Assembly: GCF_033063295.1 (NCBI RefSeq)
Contig: NZ_JAWJZH010000001.1
Span: 930,001-994,000, forward strand
Source of the DNA: Nitrosomonas sp. Is35
Lineage (GTDB): Bacteria; Pseudomonadota; Gammaproteobacteria; Burkholderiales; Nitrosomonadaceae
Length of the DNA: 64,000 nt
Direction of reading: 5' to 3'
The notes below the pieces were generated by a model that saw only the letters and a list, made by a program, of their open reading frames with translations, made no database searches and was not told the DNA's origin. Within the stretch, counting starts at the first letter, position 1. Each line of letters opens with the position of its first letter. Shown piece after piece: positions 54,908 to 63,983 of this stretch. A program made the translations under genes and the position numbers.

Positions 54908-57826
54908 ATGGAAAATAGTTCCGGGATTAAAGTGGAAAAAGCGCCTATTGTTTCAAACCCCAAGGGGCGCCGGTTCCGCAGTCTGAGATGGAAAATCTCG
55001 CTGAGCAGCAGCATGATTCTGCTGGCGGTGGTGATGCTATTTTGTTTCGTCAGCTATCTGGGCTTAATGGCCAATTTCGACAACCAACGGGAAGTCGAAT
55101 ACCATCGCTATTCCAGGGAAGTCAATAGTTTAATCAAGAACACTTCGCAGAATTTATATCAACTGGCTGAAATGATTCCGTTTCTGGACGGGATGAAAAA
55201 AGCTTTGCTGACCAACGATGGTGAAAGCATCAGTAAAGTTTTTGATCTGCATTGGGCACTGTTGCAATTCCATAATGGCGTTGAATTCGTTCACTTTTAT
55301 AATCCGCAGAATCAATTGAACGCCAGCTGGGATAGCCTGGATACCCATATGGATGGCAATATCCTATTGTCGACCTGGGTCAGTCATGTTAATCAATCGG
55401 AAAGACCCATCAATCCGCTACTGTGCCGGGAAAGCTGCATACAGTACATTGTTGCGCCGTTGCTGGTGGAAGGTAAGAAAGTGGGTGTCGTGGTGATGGG
55501 AATATCGCTGGCGGATGTATTTCTGGCGTTCAAACGGATAGCCGGTGCCGATATCGGTTTGCTGATCAAGGAACAGAATAGCCTGTTGCAGAATGATTTC
55601 GATTTTTTGCGTTGGAATATTCATATCTCGGCGCTGACCGACAAAGAAAAAAATCTTGAAGTGCTGAAAAAGATCGCCCGGATATACCCGGAGATGCCGG
55701 TATTACAGAACGGCGCTCAGATCCGCTGGAACGATCAGTATTTGCAAATAAAATTATTTCCGCTTGATTCGTACGAACCCGATAAAGCGCATCTGATCGT
55801 AATGACCGATGTGACCGCTGCGGTGAAGAATATTCATGATTCGATCTGGAAGATTGCGCTGATCGGTTTACTGGGGCTCATTTGCGCGGAAATATTGCTG
55901 TTTCTGATTTTTACCCGGTTGCTGGCGAAGCTGAAAGATGTCGTGTTTGTCCTGCCGCTTCTGGCTAACGGACAGTTTGAGAGATTCCGCTTATCGGTGG
56001 CCTCGACGGACCGGGCGCAGCGTTTTAGGGATGAGGTCGACACACTTTCGGAAGCGGCTGTTTCCTTGTCATTGCAACTGGAAAAACTGGAGCAGGAAGT
56101 ATCCACGCGGACAAGAATGCTCATTGAGCAGAAAAATGAGCTCGGCAGAGAAAGGGATTTTGTCGAGAACCTGCTGGATACGGCCCAGGCTATCGTGCTG
56201 ACACAGAATGCCGAAGGCCTGGTTATGTCGCTCAATGCGTATGGCGAAATGCTGATGCGTTATACCGAAAGTGAATTGCAGGGTAAATCTTTCCTGAACA
56301 TTCTGATTCCGGAGTATGAGTCGCAAGATTTGCTGACGCGCTTTAAAGAAATTCACAGCGGAAAAAGAATGCAGTTGCGGCACGAGGCGATAACCCATTG
56401 TAAGGATGGAACGACACGGCATGTGGCTTGGTTGCATTCGCATCTCGGCCGGCAATCCGAGAATGACCCGTCTATTTTGTCGGTCGGGCTGGATGTCACC
56501 GAGTATAAACGGGTTGAAGGGCACTTAGCCTGGCTGGCGGATCACGATCCATTAACCAATTTGTTCAATCGGCGGCGTTTCAGCGAAGAATTGGAACAAG
56601 TATTGAGCCGGGCGGAGCGTTACCGCCACCCCGGCGCATTGTTGTTTTTCGATCTGGATCGTTTCAAATATATCAACGATACCAGCGGTCATCAGGCGGG
56701 TGATACGCTACTGAAAATGGTGGCCAGCATGCTGGCTCAGACCATCCGCGCGGACGATATCACCGGCCGCTTAGGCGGTGATGAATTTGCGATTATTCTG
56801 CCGGAAATCAATGCCAACGGTGCGATCGAAGTAGCTAAAAAGGTTCTGGATCAACTGGGCCATGCGCAATTGACCATCAACAACCGCACACACAAGATTT
56901 CAGCCAGTATCGGCATTGCGCTGTTTCCGGAACATGGCGCCAATATTCATGACTTGCTGGCTGCCGCTGATTTGGCGATGTATCAGGCCAAGGCGATGGG
57001 GCGGAATGCCTGGTATCTGTTTTCCGATAAGGATCGCAGCCGTGAACGCATTCATACCTTGGTGTACTGGAAAGAGAAAATCGAGTATTCGCATTTGCAT
57101 GACAATTTCATGCTGTATTTGCAGCCGATCATGCAGGTGAAAACCAAAGAGATCTCGCACTATGAAGTGTTGCTGCGGATGCAGGATAAAGACGGTTCGG
57201 TGCTGTCACCCGGCGAATTTATTCCGGCGGCGGAACATACCGGATTGATTCACGCCATCGATCATATGGTGCTGCGCAAAGCCATCGCACAGGTGGCCAA
57301 AATTTACCAAGCCGGATTCAAGGTGAGCTTCTCAATCAACCTGTCCGCGCACGCCTTCAATGACCCGGAATTATTACCGATCCTCAAAGAAGAATTGACT
57401 TCGCAGGACATGGATCCGGCTTGTGTCATGTTTGAAATCACCGAGACGGCTGCGCTGGAAGACTTACCCGGCGCGCGCGGGTTGATGATAGAAATCAAGG
57501 AACTGGGCTGCGGTTTTGTGTTGGATGATTTCGGGGTTGGTTTTTCTTCGTTTTACTATTTGCGCGAATTGCCGGTCGATGTTGTCAAGATTGACGGCTC
57601 GTTTATCCGCAATTTATCCGAAAGCAGCGACGATTTGATCCTGGTTAATGCGCTGTGCAGTGTGGCTCGCGGTTTCGGTAAGAAAATCACGGCGGAATTT
57701 GTCGAAAGCGCCGAGATACTGTCGCTCATCGAAAAAATGGATATTGATTACGCGCAAGGATACTACATAGGAAAACCGGCGCCAGCCACGGAATTCTTTA
57801 CCGATCATGAAAGTGACTCGTTTTAG
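54908..57826 (+). CDS. Membrane-bound GGDEF-EAL cyclic-di-GMP enzyme with periplasmic sensor and PAS
   Basis: A 972-residue protein: membrane span 1 (about 28-52), a periplasmic double-Cache-like part (to about 312), span 2 (about 313-336), a short helical linker, a PAS domain (about 418-535), GGDEF (motif RLGGDEFAIIL at about 621-631, with I-site RADD five residues before GGDEF), and EAL (about 715-965). The EAL motif reads EVLLR; NLSAHAF, FEITETA, LDDFGVGFSS, VDVVKIDGSF and YAQGYYIGKP are kept, though the usual EGVE is EFVE. Both synthesis and breakdown of c-di-GMP look possible. It follows the barrel gene by 12 bases. Confidence 0.92.
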   Translation: MENSSGIKVEKAPIVSNPKGRRFRSLRWKISLSSSMILLAVVMLFCFVSYLGLMANFDNQREVEYHRYSREVNSLIKNTSQNLYQLAEMIPFLDGMKKALLTNDGESISKVFDLHWALLQFHNGVEFVHFYNPQNQLNASWDSLDTHMDGNILLSTWVSHVNQSERPINPLLCRESCIQYIVAPLLVEGKKVGVVVMGISLADVFLAFKRIAGADIGLLIKEQNSLLQNDFDFLRWNIHISALTDKEKNLEVLKKIARIYPEMPVLQNGAQIRWNDQYLQIKLFPLDSYEPDKAHLIVMTDVTAAVKNIHDSIWKIALIGLLGLICAEILLFLIFTRLLAKLKDVVFVLPLLANGQFERFRLSVASTDRAQRFRDEVDTLSEAAVSLSLQLEKLEQEVSTRTRMLIEQKNELGRERDFVENLLDTAQAIVLTQNAEGLVMSLNAYGEMLMRYTESELQGKSFLNILIPEYESQDLLTRFKEIHSGKRMQLRHEAITHCKDGTTRHVAWLHSHLGRQSENDPSILSVGLDVTEYKRVEGHLAWLADHDPLTNLFNRRRFSEELEQVLSRAERYRHPGALLFFDLDRFKYINDTSGHQAGDTLLKMVASMLAQTIRADDITGRLGGDEFAIILPEINANGAIEVAKKVLDQLGHAQLTINNRTHKISASIGIALFPEHGANIHDLLAAADLAMYQAKAMGRNAWYLFSDKDRSRERIHTLVYWKEKIEYSHLHDNFMLYLQPIMQVKTKEISHYEVLLRMQDKDGSVLSPGEFIPAAEHTGLIHAIDHMVLRKAIAQVAKIYQAGFKVSFSINLSAHAFNDPELLPILKEELTSQDMDPACVMFEITETAALEDLPGARGLMIEIKELGCGFVLDDFGVGFSSFYYLRELPVDVVKIDGSFIRNLSESSDDLILVNALCSVARGFGKKITAEFVESAEILSLIEKMDIDYAQGYYIGKPAPATEFFTDHESDSF

Positions 57827-60219
57827 TGCGGTTTGTTTCCTTGATACGACTGGCTGATGCTGTTGAGCTCCGTTAATCGTGCCGCTACCCGGTAATTAAT
57901 ACTTCCTTCGGGATATCCGCCATGGGTATCCGCTTCTCCCGCCGGTAAACCGGTCAGCAGCGTAATGGCTTGATCGATATTTTCCACCGCATACACGTGA
58001 AATTGCCCTGCCGCTGCGGCATCGACGACATTCTGGTGCAGCATCAGATGCTGGACATTGGCTGCGGGAATCAATACGCCTTGCGTGCCGGTCAATCCGC
58101 GTGCGTTGCAGATGTCAAAGAAACCTTCGATTTTTTCGTTCACTGCGCCAATAGCTTGAACTTGACCCAATTGATTGATCGAGCCGGTCACGGCCAGCGA
58201 TTGGTTGATCGGCACATCCGCCAGATTGGAAAGCAATGCGCATAATTCCGCCAGCGATGCGCTATCGCCATCGATCATGCCGTACGACTGCTCAAACGCC
58301 AGGCTGGCGGATAGCGCCAACGGTTGATTCTTGGCGTAACGCGCGGCCAGAAAAGAAGAAAGAATGAACACGCCTTTGGAGTGAGTGGCCCCGGAGAGCT
58401 TGACCTCGCGCTCAATATTGATCAAATCCCCTTTGCCCAAGCGGCTGGTGGCGGTAATCCGGGTGGGTTGCGCAAAGGCGAAGCCGCCGAGTTCGATAAC
58501 CGCAAGACCGTTGACTTGCCCGGTTACCGCACCTTGCGTGCCGATCATCAGGATGTCGCGCTGAATCGCCTCGTATAGCCGGTCTCTGATGCGATCCTGA
58601 CGGCGGATCTGCGCGTCGATTGCCTGCTGCACATCACTGGCCAGCACGGTGTCATGATTGGCTGCGCGCGCCCAGTAATCGGATTCGCGTAGTAAATCCG
58701 CGATGCTGCGCATGTGCATGGACAGTTTCTCCGCATCACCCGCTTGGCGCGCGCTGTATTCGATCACGCGGGCAACTGCGAAGCGGTCGTAAGGCAGCAA
58801 TCCTTCCTTGTGCGCTACAGTGCCGATCAATTGCGCGTACAGGAAGTGACTCTCGGCGGTCCGTCCGATGGTCTCTTCGAAATCCGCGGCGACTTTGAAT
58901 AACTCGCTGAACTCCGGATCGTATTGTTGCAACAGGTAATAAAATAACCGGTCGCCGAATAAGATCACTTTGACATCCAGCGGAACCGGCTCCGGTTCGA
59001 GTGATACGGTGCTGACCAGGCTGTAAATCTGCCCCAGTGATTCGATATCAATCGTGCGGGCTTGCAGTGCGCGTTTCAGACCTTCCCAGGCAAACGGCTG
59101 CATCAGCACTTTACGGATATCCAGCAGCAAGTAGCCGCCGTTGGCCTGATGCAACGCGCCGGGTTTGATCAAAGTGAAATGAGTGACCAGCGCGCCAAAC
59201 TGGGCAATATGTTCCACCCGTCCTACCAGGTTGCTGTAGGTCGGATTATCTTCATAGACGATGGGCGCTCCCGGTTTCTGATGATTCGAGCTCAGCACAT
59301 TCACCTGATAATTGTTGAATGTTTGATGAGTGACGACGGTCATGCCGGAAATGTTGACGGATTCATCCGGTTTGCGGAAATCATCGACATGCAGCACCAT
59401 GTCTTGCTGTACGGCATCGAAGAAATCCAGCACATCGGGTAAACCGGCATAGATTTCGCGCAACTCGTTGAGCATATGCGCAATGCTGGATAGCATAATA
59501 TCGTGATTCAACTGCTTGATACGCTCACTGCGCTCGCGGCGGCGTTGCGGCAAGCGAGCCAGAATTTTTTCCAGATGGGCTTGCAATTCCGCAACATCGG
59601 TCTCGATCTGATCTTTTCTTTCCTGAGGCAGCTTATCGTATTCATCCGGTGGAATGGCTTCGCGATTGCGGCTCGGTGCCAGCGCAAACCCTTCCGGCGT
59701 ACGCAGCAGGATAATCTCTTTTTTTTCGGCTTCCGCTTCTAATTCCGCGATATCGCGTTCCTGCCGTTCATTGTATTCTTGCTGTATTGCACTGATCCTG
59801 CTCCGGTATTCCTCGCTTTCAAACTGCACGGGAATGGCGCTGCGCAAATAATCCACCAGCCGTGCCATATGCGCACGCAATGCTTCCCCTTTGCCGGATG
59901 GCAATTTGAGCGCTTTCGGTTTGTGCGGCTGGGTAAAGTTATTGAGATAGCACCAATCCGGCGGTTCCGCTTCCTTGCTGGCTTTGCTGTCGAGAAACTG
60001 CTGCACTAGGGTGTGCCGGCCCATCCCGGGTGAGCCCAGGACAAAAAGATTGTAACCTTCCCGGCGAATGTTCGAACCGAAACGCACCGCATCCATGGCG
60101 CGTGCTTGGCCGATGATCTCCGTTAAGTCCGGTAAGTCCGCCGTGGTCTGAAACGTGAATTGACCGGGGTCGCAGGCATGACGTAGCCGTTGCGGTTGCA
60201 GAGGAATATTAGCGGTCAT
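57823..60219 (-). CDS. Lon-related AAA+ protease (LonB/YcbZ-type)
   Basis: A 798-residue protein with a degenerate P-loop FVLGSPGMGRHTLVQQFL at residues 59-76 (Arg in place of the Walker A Lys), a coiled-coil region (about 130-240), AAA+ motifs, including a YLLLDIRKVLMQPFAWEGLK segment around 370, and a C-terminal Lon protease domain with the dyad Ser 653 (DGDSASLAEL) and Lys 696 (VNEKIEGFF). The 43-residue spacing equals that of E. coli Lon (679/722). This is the Lon-like family annotated as ATP-dependent protease; targets unknown. It overlaps the GGDEF-EAL gene tail to tail by four bases. Confidence 0.92.
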   Translation of the reverse strand: MTANIPLQPQRLRHACDPGQFTFQTTADLPDLTEIIGQARAMDAVRFGSNIRREGYNLFVLGSPGMGRHTLVQQFLDSKASKEAEPPDWCYLNNFTQPHKPKALKLPSGKGEALRAHMARLVDYLRSAIPVQFESEEYRSRISAIQQEYNERQERDIAELEAEAEKKEIILLRTPEGFALAPSRNREAIPPDEYDKLPQERKDQIETDVAELQAHLEKILARLPQRRRERSERIKQLNHDIMLSSIAHMLNELREIYAGLPDVLDFFDAVQQDMVLHVDDFRKPDESVNISGMTVVTHQTFNNYQVNVLSSNHQKPGAPIVYEDNPTYSNLVGRVEHIAQFGALVTHFTLIKPGALHQANGGYLLLDIRKVLMQPFAWEGLKRALQARTIDIESLGQIYSLVSTVSLEPEPVPLDVKVILFGDRLFYYLLQQYDPEFSELFKVAADFEETIGRTAESHFLYAQLIGTVAHKEGLLPYDRFAVARVIEYSARQAGDAEKLSMHMRSIADLLRESDYWARAANHDTVLASDVQQAIDAQIRRQDRIRDRLYEAIQRDILMIGTQGAVTGQVNGLAVIELGGFAFAQPTRITATSRLGKGDLINIEREVKLSGATHSKGVFILSSFLAARYAKNQPLALSASLAFEQSYGMIDGDSASLAELCALLSNLADVPINQSLAVTGSINQLGQVQAIGAVNEKIEGFFDICNARGLTGTQGVLIPAANVQHLMLHQNVVDAAAAGQFHVYAVENIDQAITLLTGLPAGEADTHGGYPEGSINYRVAARLTELNSISQSYQGNKPH

Positions 60220-60528
60220 TATTTTTCTTCAGTAGGTTAGCGGATAATGGGTTGCCTGGTTGACGCTTTTATGAGTAAAGTAGCAACCGGATCTTCCATA
60301 CGACAACCGTATTGTAATGGATGAAAGCGTTTCGCCAATACGGATCGTTAATTATTCACTTTTTCATGAGATATCCAATTTGTCATTGTCTTGCGTGCAC
60401 GGTGCGGACGCTGGAATTGAGCCGGAGAGCGGGCAAACTTCAGCCGGTTATCCCGGAGCCATGTTGAATACTGAGCCAGTACTATTCCTGTTGTTTAATT
60501 TTTTGCTTGCAAAGAGAGGAGAGAAAGA
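60220..60528. promoter_or_regulatory. Divergent promoter region between the Lon-like gene and RNase T2 gene
   Basis: 309 bases between divergent starts. A 71-codon frame (60317-60532) is present but has no ribosome site or protein-like character and ends over the RNase start. GAGAGGAGAGAAAG before 60529 is a good ribosome site. No promoter could be assigned. Confidence 0.4.
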
Positions 60529-61539
60529 ATGATAACGCTAAGAAAAAGTATGGTATTTCAAGTTTTTCTAATTGCGCTGGCCATCGGTCATGCTCACCCC
60601 GTATGGGCGGATAAAGTATCCGGTGTTTTTACCGCGCAGCAGGCCTGTCCGGCGTATGTATCAAAAAATAAAGCGACCAATCCGGATAATAAGCAGATTC
60701 TTGCAGGCAGCCAGTACGACATTATCGAAGTGATTAAACCCGGCCAGCCCAGCTGGTACCGGGTGGTTCTGCCCAATGCAGACCCCAAAGAACGCTGGGT
60801 AAGCGCCGAATGCGGTCAAGCTCAGATTACCGGCGGCGGAACGGGGGATGGTGGAAATTCCGGCGGTAGCTGCAACACAGCCGGTCAGGCGGATAGTTAT
60901 GTGCTGGCGCTGTCGTGGCAGCCCGCTTTCTGTGAAACCAAACCGGACAAAGCGGAATGTAAGATTACCGATCCCAAGGTGTATCAAGCCCGGCATTTTG
61001 CATTGCACGGCTTATGGCCGAACAAAAAAAGCTGCGGCATACAGTACGGTTTTTGCGGCGATGTCAAAGGGCAGAAAAGCAATTTCTGCGATTATCCACC
61101 AGTTCAACTGGATGCCGATTCCACCGCGTCATTAGCCGAAGTGATGCCCAGTGTGACATCAGGTTCCTGTCTTGAACGGCATGAATGGTTCAAGCATGGC
61201 ACTTGCCAGGCGAGCTGGTCGATGGGAGGTTATTTTGATCTGGCGGCCGATTTGACGCGTCAGTTCAACGATGCCGGGGCGGCTTACTTCATGAATCGCC
61301 GGATCGGTCAGCAGGTTCGCACGGAAGATTTTCTCGGCCGTGTGGTTGCGGTGCTTGGCCCCGCGGTTAAAGATCGTATTAAGCTGACCTGTAATCAAGG
61401 CATGCTGGTCGAAGTGCAGCTGAATTTGTCGGCTGACCTGAAGCCGGGCGCCGATCTGGAGAAACTGCTGGAGAATGCGCCGCTGCAAGGTAAATCCAAT
61501 TGCGGCGATACTTTCCTGGTTGATGCGATCGGGCAGTAA
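60529..61539 (+). CDS. Secreted ribonuclease T2 with N-terminal SH3-like domain
   Basis: A 336-residue exported enzyme. A signal peptide (to about residue 27) is followed by an SH3-like segment (about 30-100: FTAQQACPAYVSKNKA, YDIIEVIKPGQPSWYRVVLP), a Gly/Ser/Thr linker, and the T2 domain with both active-site blocks, ARHFALHGLWPNKKSCG (CAS1) and ERHEWFKHGTCQASW (CAS2). Ten or so cysteines fit disulfides in the periplasm or outside. Bacterial T2 RNases scavenge extracellular RNA for phosphate and bases. Confidence 0.93.
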   Translation: MITLRKSMVFQVFLIALAIGHAHPVWADKVSGVFTAQQACPAYVSKNKATNPDNKQILAGSQYDIIEVIKPGQPSWYRVVLPNADPKERWVSAECGQAQITGGGTGDGGNSGGSCNTAGQADSYVLALSWQPAFCETKPDKAECKITDPKVYQARHFALHGLWPNKKSCGIQYGFCGDVKGQKSNFCDYPPVQLDADSTASLAEVMPSVTSGSCLERHEWFKHGTCQASWSMGGYFDLAADLTRQFNDAGAAYFMNRRIGQQVRTEDFLGRVVAVLGPAVKDRIKLTCNQGMLVEVQLNLSADLKPGADLEKLLENAPLQGKSNCGDTFLVDAIGQ

Positions 61540-61570
61540 TTAACGCATTTGAGAAATTTTTGAACCGGTT

Positions 61571-61607
61571 GATTACGTTCCCGAAAGTGGTTGCCGGGAA
61601 CGTAATC
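61571..61607. terminator. 13-bp perfect inverted repeat between convergent genes
   Basis: GATTACGTTCCCG (61571-61583) and its exact complement (61595-61607) around an 11-base loop, in the gap between the convergent RNase T2 and metalloprotease genes. No T run follows on either strand, so it may end transcripts by another mechanism or protect 3' ends. Confidence 0.65.
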
Positions 61608-61632
61608 CGCAAACTGTTGCGTGTTTATTCAA

Positions 61633-62898
61633 TTACAAAGCCTGAAACACCACATCGCTGACTGAAAGCGATGTCGATTGCTGCAGCACCCCGACAAACG
61701 TGATGCTGGCAATGTCGCTGACAAAGTGCACCACGATGTCATCGCCCTGTGCATCGATGCTGGTGATATACGGTGATAGTTGCGTATAGTCTGCAACCCC
61801 CAGTCCGGTATCGAACGCCACTTTATCCACGCCCGGAACGAAATCCTGAAACGTATAGAAACCGACACTGGATAGCCCGAAGATATCGGAACCTTCACCA
61901 CCGGTCATGCTATCGCTGCCTAATCGCCCGATCAGCGTGTCGTTGCCGTTATTCCCGATCAACGTATTATTGGCGCTATTTCCGGTCAGCTTATCGTTAC
62001 CGGAGCCGCCGATGGCGTTTTCGATCACTGCATTTAATCCGAGTGACAAATTATCAATCGCAGCAAGACCTGCCGGGATAAGACCGACCGAACTGAGCGT
62101 GCCGGGCGCGGCGGGATTGAGATTGAGCGTGACCGCTGTCGTCAAACCGGATGCATCGAGCGTGTCGGTGCCGCCGTCATCGTAGATGGTTTGCACGACA
62201 TGGCCGCTATCTGTCGTGAATGTGTAGGTGTCATCGCCGGTATGAACCGGCTTGGTATTATAAAGATAAGCCAGCGCTGCATAATCATACGGTGCCAGAT
62301 TGATCCGCTCGAGTCCTTGGCTTTGCTGGGTGTACGACATGATGCTGAATAGTTCCGAATCCTCCACGCCGGTCAAGAACGGTCCGTCATTGGGATTCGA
62401 TGATCCAGGATCCGCTGCGTTGTAATCGCCCGGATGCTTCAATCCAAGCGTATGGCCGATTTCGTGAATCAAAGTCGAATAGGCATTCGTACCCTGTACC
62501 ACGTGGGTTGTTTGCGATACCGCGGCGACATTGTTGATGTACAGATCGCCCGCGGTATCGCCGGTTAATTTTTCCGGATAATAGGCATAACCGGCTGTCG
62601 CTGCCTGGGAATTATTGCCGAAACGAAGCTGGCCGTACGATGACGCGGAATCAGACACCTCGGTGAATGTGATGTTGAATTGCGACGACAGTGTAGCCAG
62701 GATTTCCCGCACGGCGGTTTTCTGATCGCTGGTCATTACGCTGAAACCGTTGCCATCGTGAGCCGGATTTGCATATACCGGTAACGCCGACATGAAGCTG
62801 TACGTCAACGCCACGGTTCCGCTGGGTCCCGCATCCCAGCGGATGTCACTGCCCGCCAGTACAGCGTCAATACGATAATCGTCCGTAATACTCGGCAT
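61633..62898 (-). CDS. Serralysin-type (M10) zinc metalloprotease with RTX repeats
   Basis: A 421-residue protein from ATG 62898, with AAGGAG 6 bases before it. The zinc motif is LIHEIGHTLGLKHPG (His 145, 149, 155), and the Met-turn is LFSIMSYTQQS. RTX nonapeptides lie near residues 305-350 (IGGSGNDKLTGNSANNTLIG, then NNGNDTLIGRLGSDSMTGG), and the C-terminal strands follow. No N-terminal signal peptide is present, as expected for type I secretion; the transporter is not in the window. It probably acts outside the cell on proteins. Confidence 0.93.
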   Translation of the reverse strand: MPSITDDYRIDAVLAGSDIRWDAGPSGTVALTYSFMSALPVYANPAHDGNGFSVMTSDQKTAVREILATLSSQFNITFTEVSDSASSYGQLRFGNNSQAATAGYAYYPEKLTGDTAGDLYINNVAAVSQTTHVVQGTNAYSTLIHEIGHTLGLKHPGDYNAADPGSSNPNDGPFLTGVEDSELFSIMSYTQQSQGLERINLAPYDYAALAYLYNTKPVHTGDDTYTFTTDSGHVVQTIYDDGGTDTLDASGLTTAVTLNLNPAAPGTLSSVGLIPAGLAAIDNLSLGLNAVIENAIGGSGNDKLTGNSANNTLIGNNGNDTLIGRLGSDSMTGGEGSDIFGLSSVGFYTFQDFVPGVDKVAFDTGLGVADYTQLSPYITSIDAQGDDIVVHFVSDIASITFVGVLQQSTSLSVSDVVFQAL

Positions 62899-63227
62899 AC
62901 TTTTCTCCTTGCAAAATGTACAGATAGGCAATTAATTCTTGGTTTGCGGATTATATAGCGATGAAAAACAGAGCAATCGCAATAACATCATAACTTTCTT
63001 GTTCTAATTTGAGGTTTTAATACCGAACCCAACAACTACTTGAGCTAGCTATGCTATCAGATCAGTTTCTTAAACACGCACGCCATTGATGAAAAAAATT
63101 TTATCCGATGGACCTACTTCCATATCAAATCAGGATAAACTGCAATTCTCACACACAGGTCGAAGTCCTCTCGGCTCAGTGAAAAAAATGTCCGTCAAAA
63201 TGGAACAACTCCAAGTAGCCGAGAAGA
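62899..63227. promoter_or_regulatory. Upstream region of the metalloprotease gene
   Basis: 329 bases between two minus-strand genes. On the minus strand a TATAAT (62955-62950) lies about 50 bases before the metalloprotease ATG; the matching -35 is weak (GATTGC at 17-base spacing). A 76-codon plus-strand frame (63086-63316) overlaps the permease gene and is not credible. Confidence 0.5.
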
Positions 63228-63983
63228 TCATTTTCGGATTTTGTATCCTGTTTTCAACATTCGCAATGTCCACCACGATACTGCCAGGAAACATACCATC
63301 AGAATCCCAAGGCTGAGGTATGGTGAAACTTCTGAGGAGCGAAAGAAACCGTAGCGAAATCCATCCACCATGTAGAAAAACGGATTCAGATACGATAATC
63401 CTCGCCAAAATGCAGGTAACGAGGAGATCGTATAGAAAACGCCCGACAAAAATGTCAGTGGCAGGATGGCAAAGTTTTGCAACGCAGCAAGGTGCTCAAA
63501 TTTTTCCGCCCAGATTCCCGCAATGATGCCTAAGGCGCCCAGTAACGCAGTGCCCATCAAGGCAAATGCGAATACCCATGCGAACGAGTACAGGGGAAGT
63601 TCAAAAAAACTCACCGCCACCACGTAAATACCCAGCCCTACAATCAGCCCACGAACTACCGATGCCAGCACATAAGCAGTGAATATTTCCTGGTAGGAAA
63701 GCGGCGATAACAGCATGAAGATGTGATTGCCCGAGACCGTCGATTGAATCAGGCTTGATGAGGAGTTGGCGAAAGCATTCTGCAACATAGCCATTATCAC
63801 CAGTCCTGGAATCAGAAAAACTGTATAGGTCACACTTGGAGATACCCGCGCTTGTTCTTCCAATACGTGAGAAAAAATCAGCAGATAGAGCAAGGTAGAC
63901 AGTATGGGAGCAAATAAGGTCTGGAATCCGACTTTCCAAAATCGTAGCAGTTCTTTATAGAGTAGTGTAAGAAATCCATTCAT
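63228..63983 (-). CDS. ABC-2 type transporter permease (YadH-like)
   Basis: A 251-residue integral membrane protein with about six spans, starting MNGFLTLLYKELLRFWKVGF. GLVIMAMLQNAFANSSSSL, ILSPLSYQEIF-like cytosolic helices (here LLSPLSYQEIFTAYVLASVV) and the late FLSGVFYTISSLPAFWRGLS with YLNPFFYMVDGFRYGFF are typical of the YadH/NodJ branch of ABC-2 permeases. The ATPase partner (YadG-like) is expected just beyond the right edge, upstream on the minus strand. Substrate unknown; polysaccharide or lipid export is usual for the class. Confidence 0.92.
   Translation of the reverse strand: MNGFLTLLYKELLRFWKVGFQTLFAPILSTLLYLLIFSHVLEEQARVSPSVTYTVFLIPGLVIMAMLQNAFANSSSSLIQSTVSGNHIFMLLSPLSYQEIFTAYVLASVVRGLIVGLGIYVVAVSFFELPLYSFAWVFAFALMGTALLGALGIIAGIWAEKFEHLAALQNFAILPLTFLSGVFYTISSLPAFWRGLSYLNPFFYMVDGFRYGFFRSSEVSPYLSLGILMVCFLAVSWWTLRMLKTGYKIRK

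Noticed and set aside
60317-60532. A 71-codon plus-strand frame between the Lon-like and RNase T2 genes
   Set aside because: No ribosome site, no recognisable features, and its end overlaps the well-supported RNase start.
63086-63316. A 76-codon plus-strand frame upstream of the metalloprotease
   Set aside because: Its 3' third is antisense to the clear ABC permease and its composition is not protein-like.
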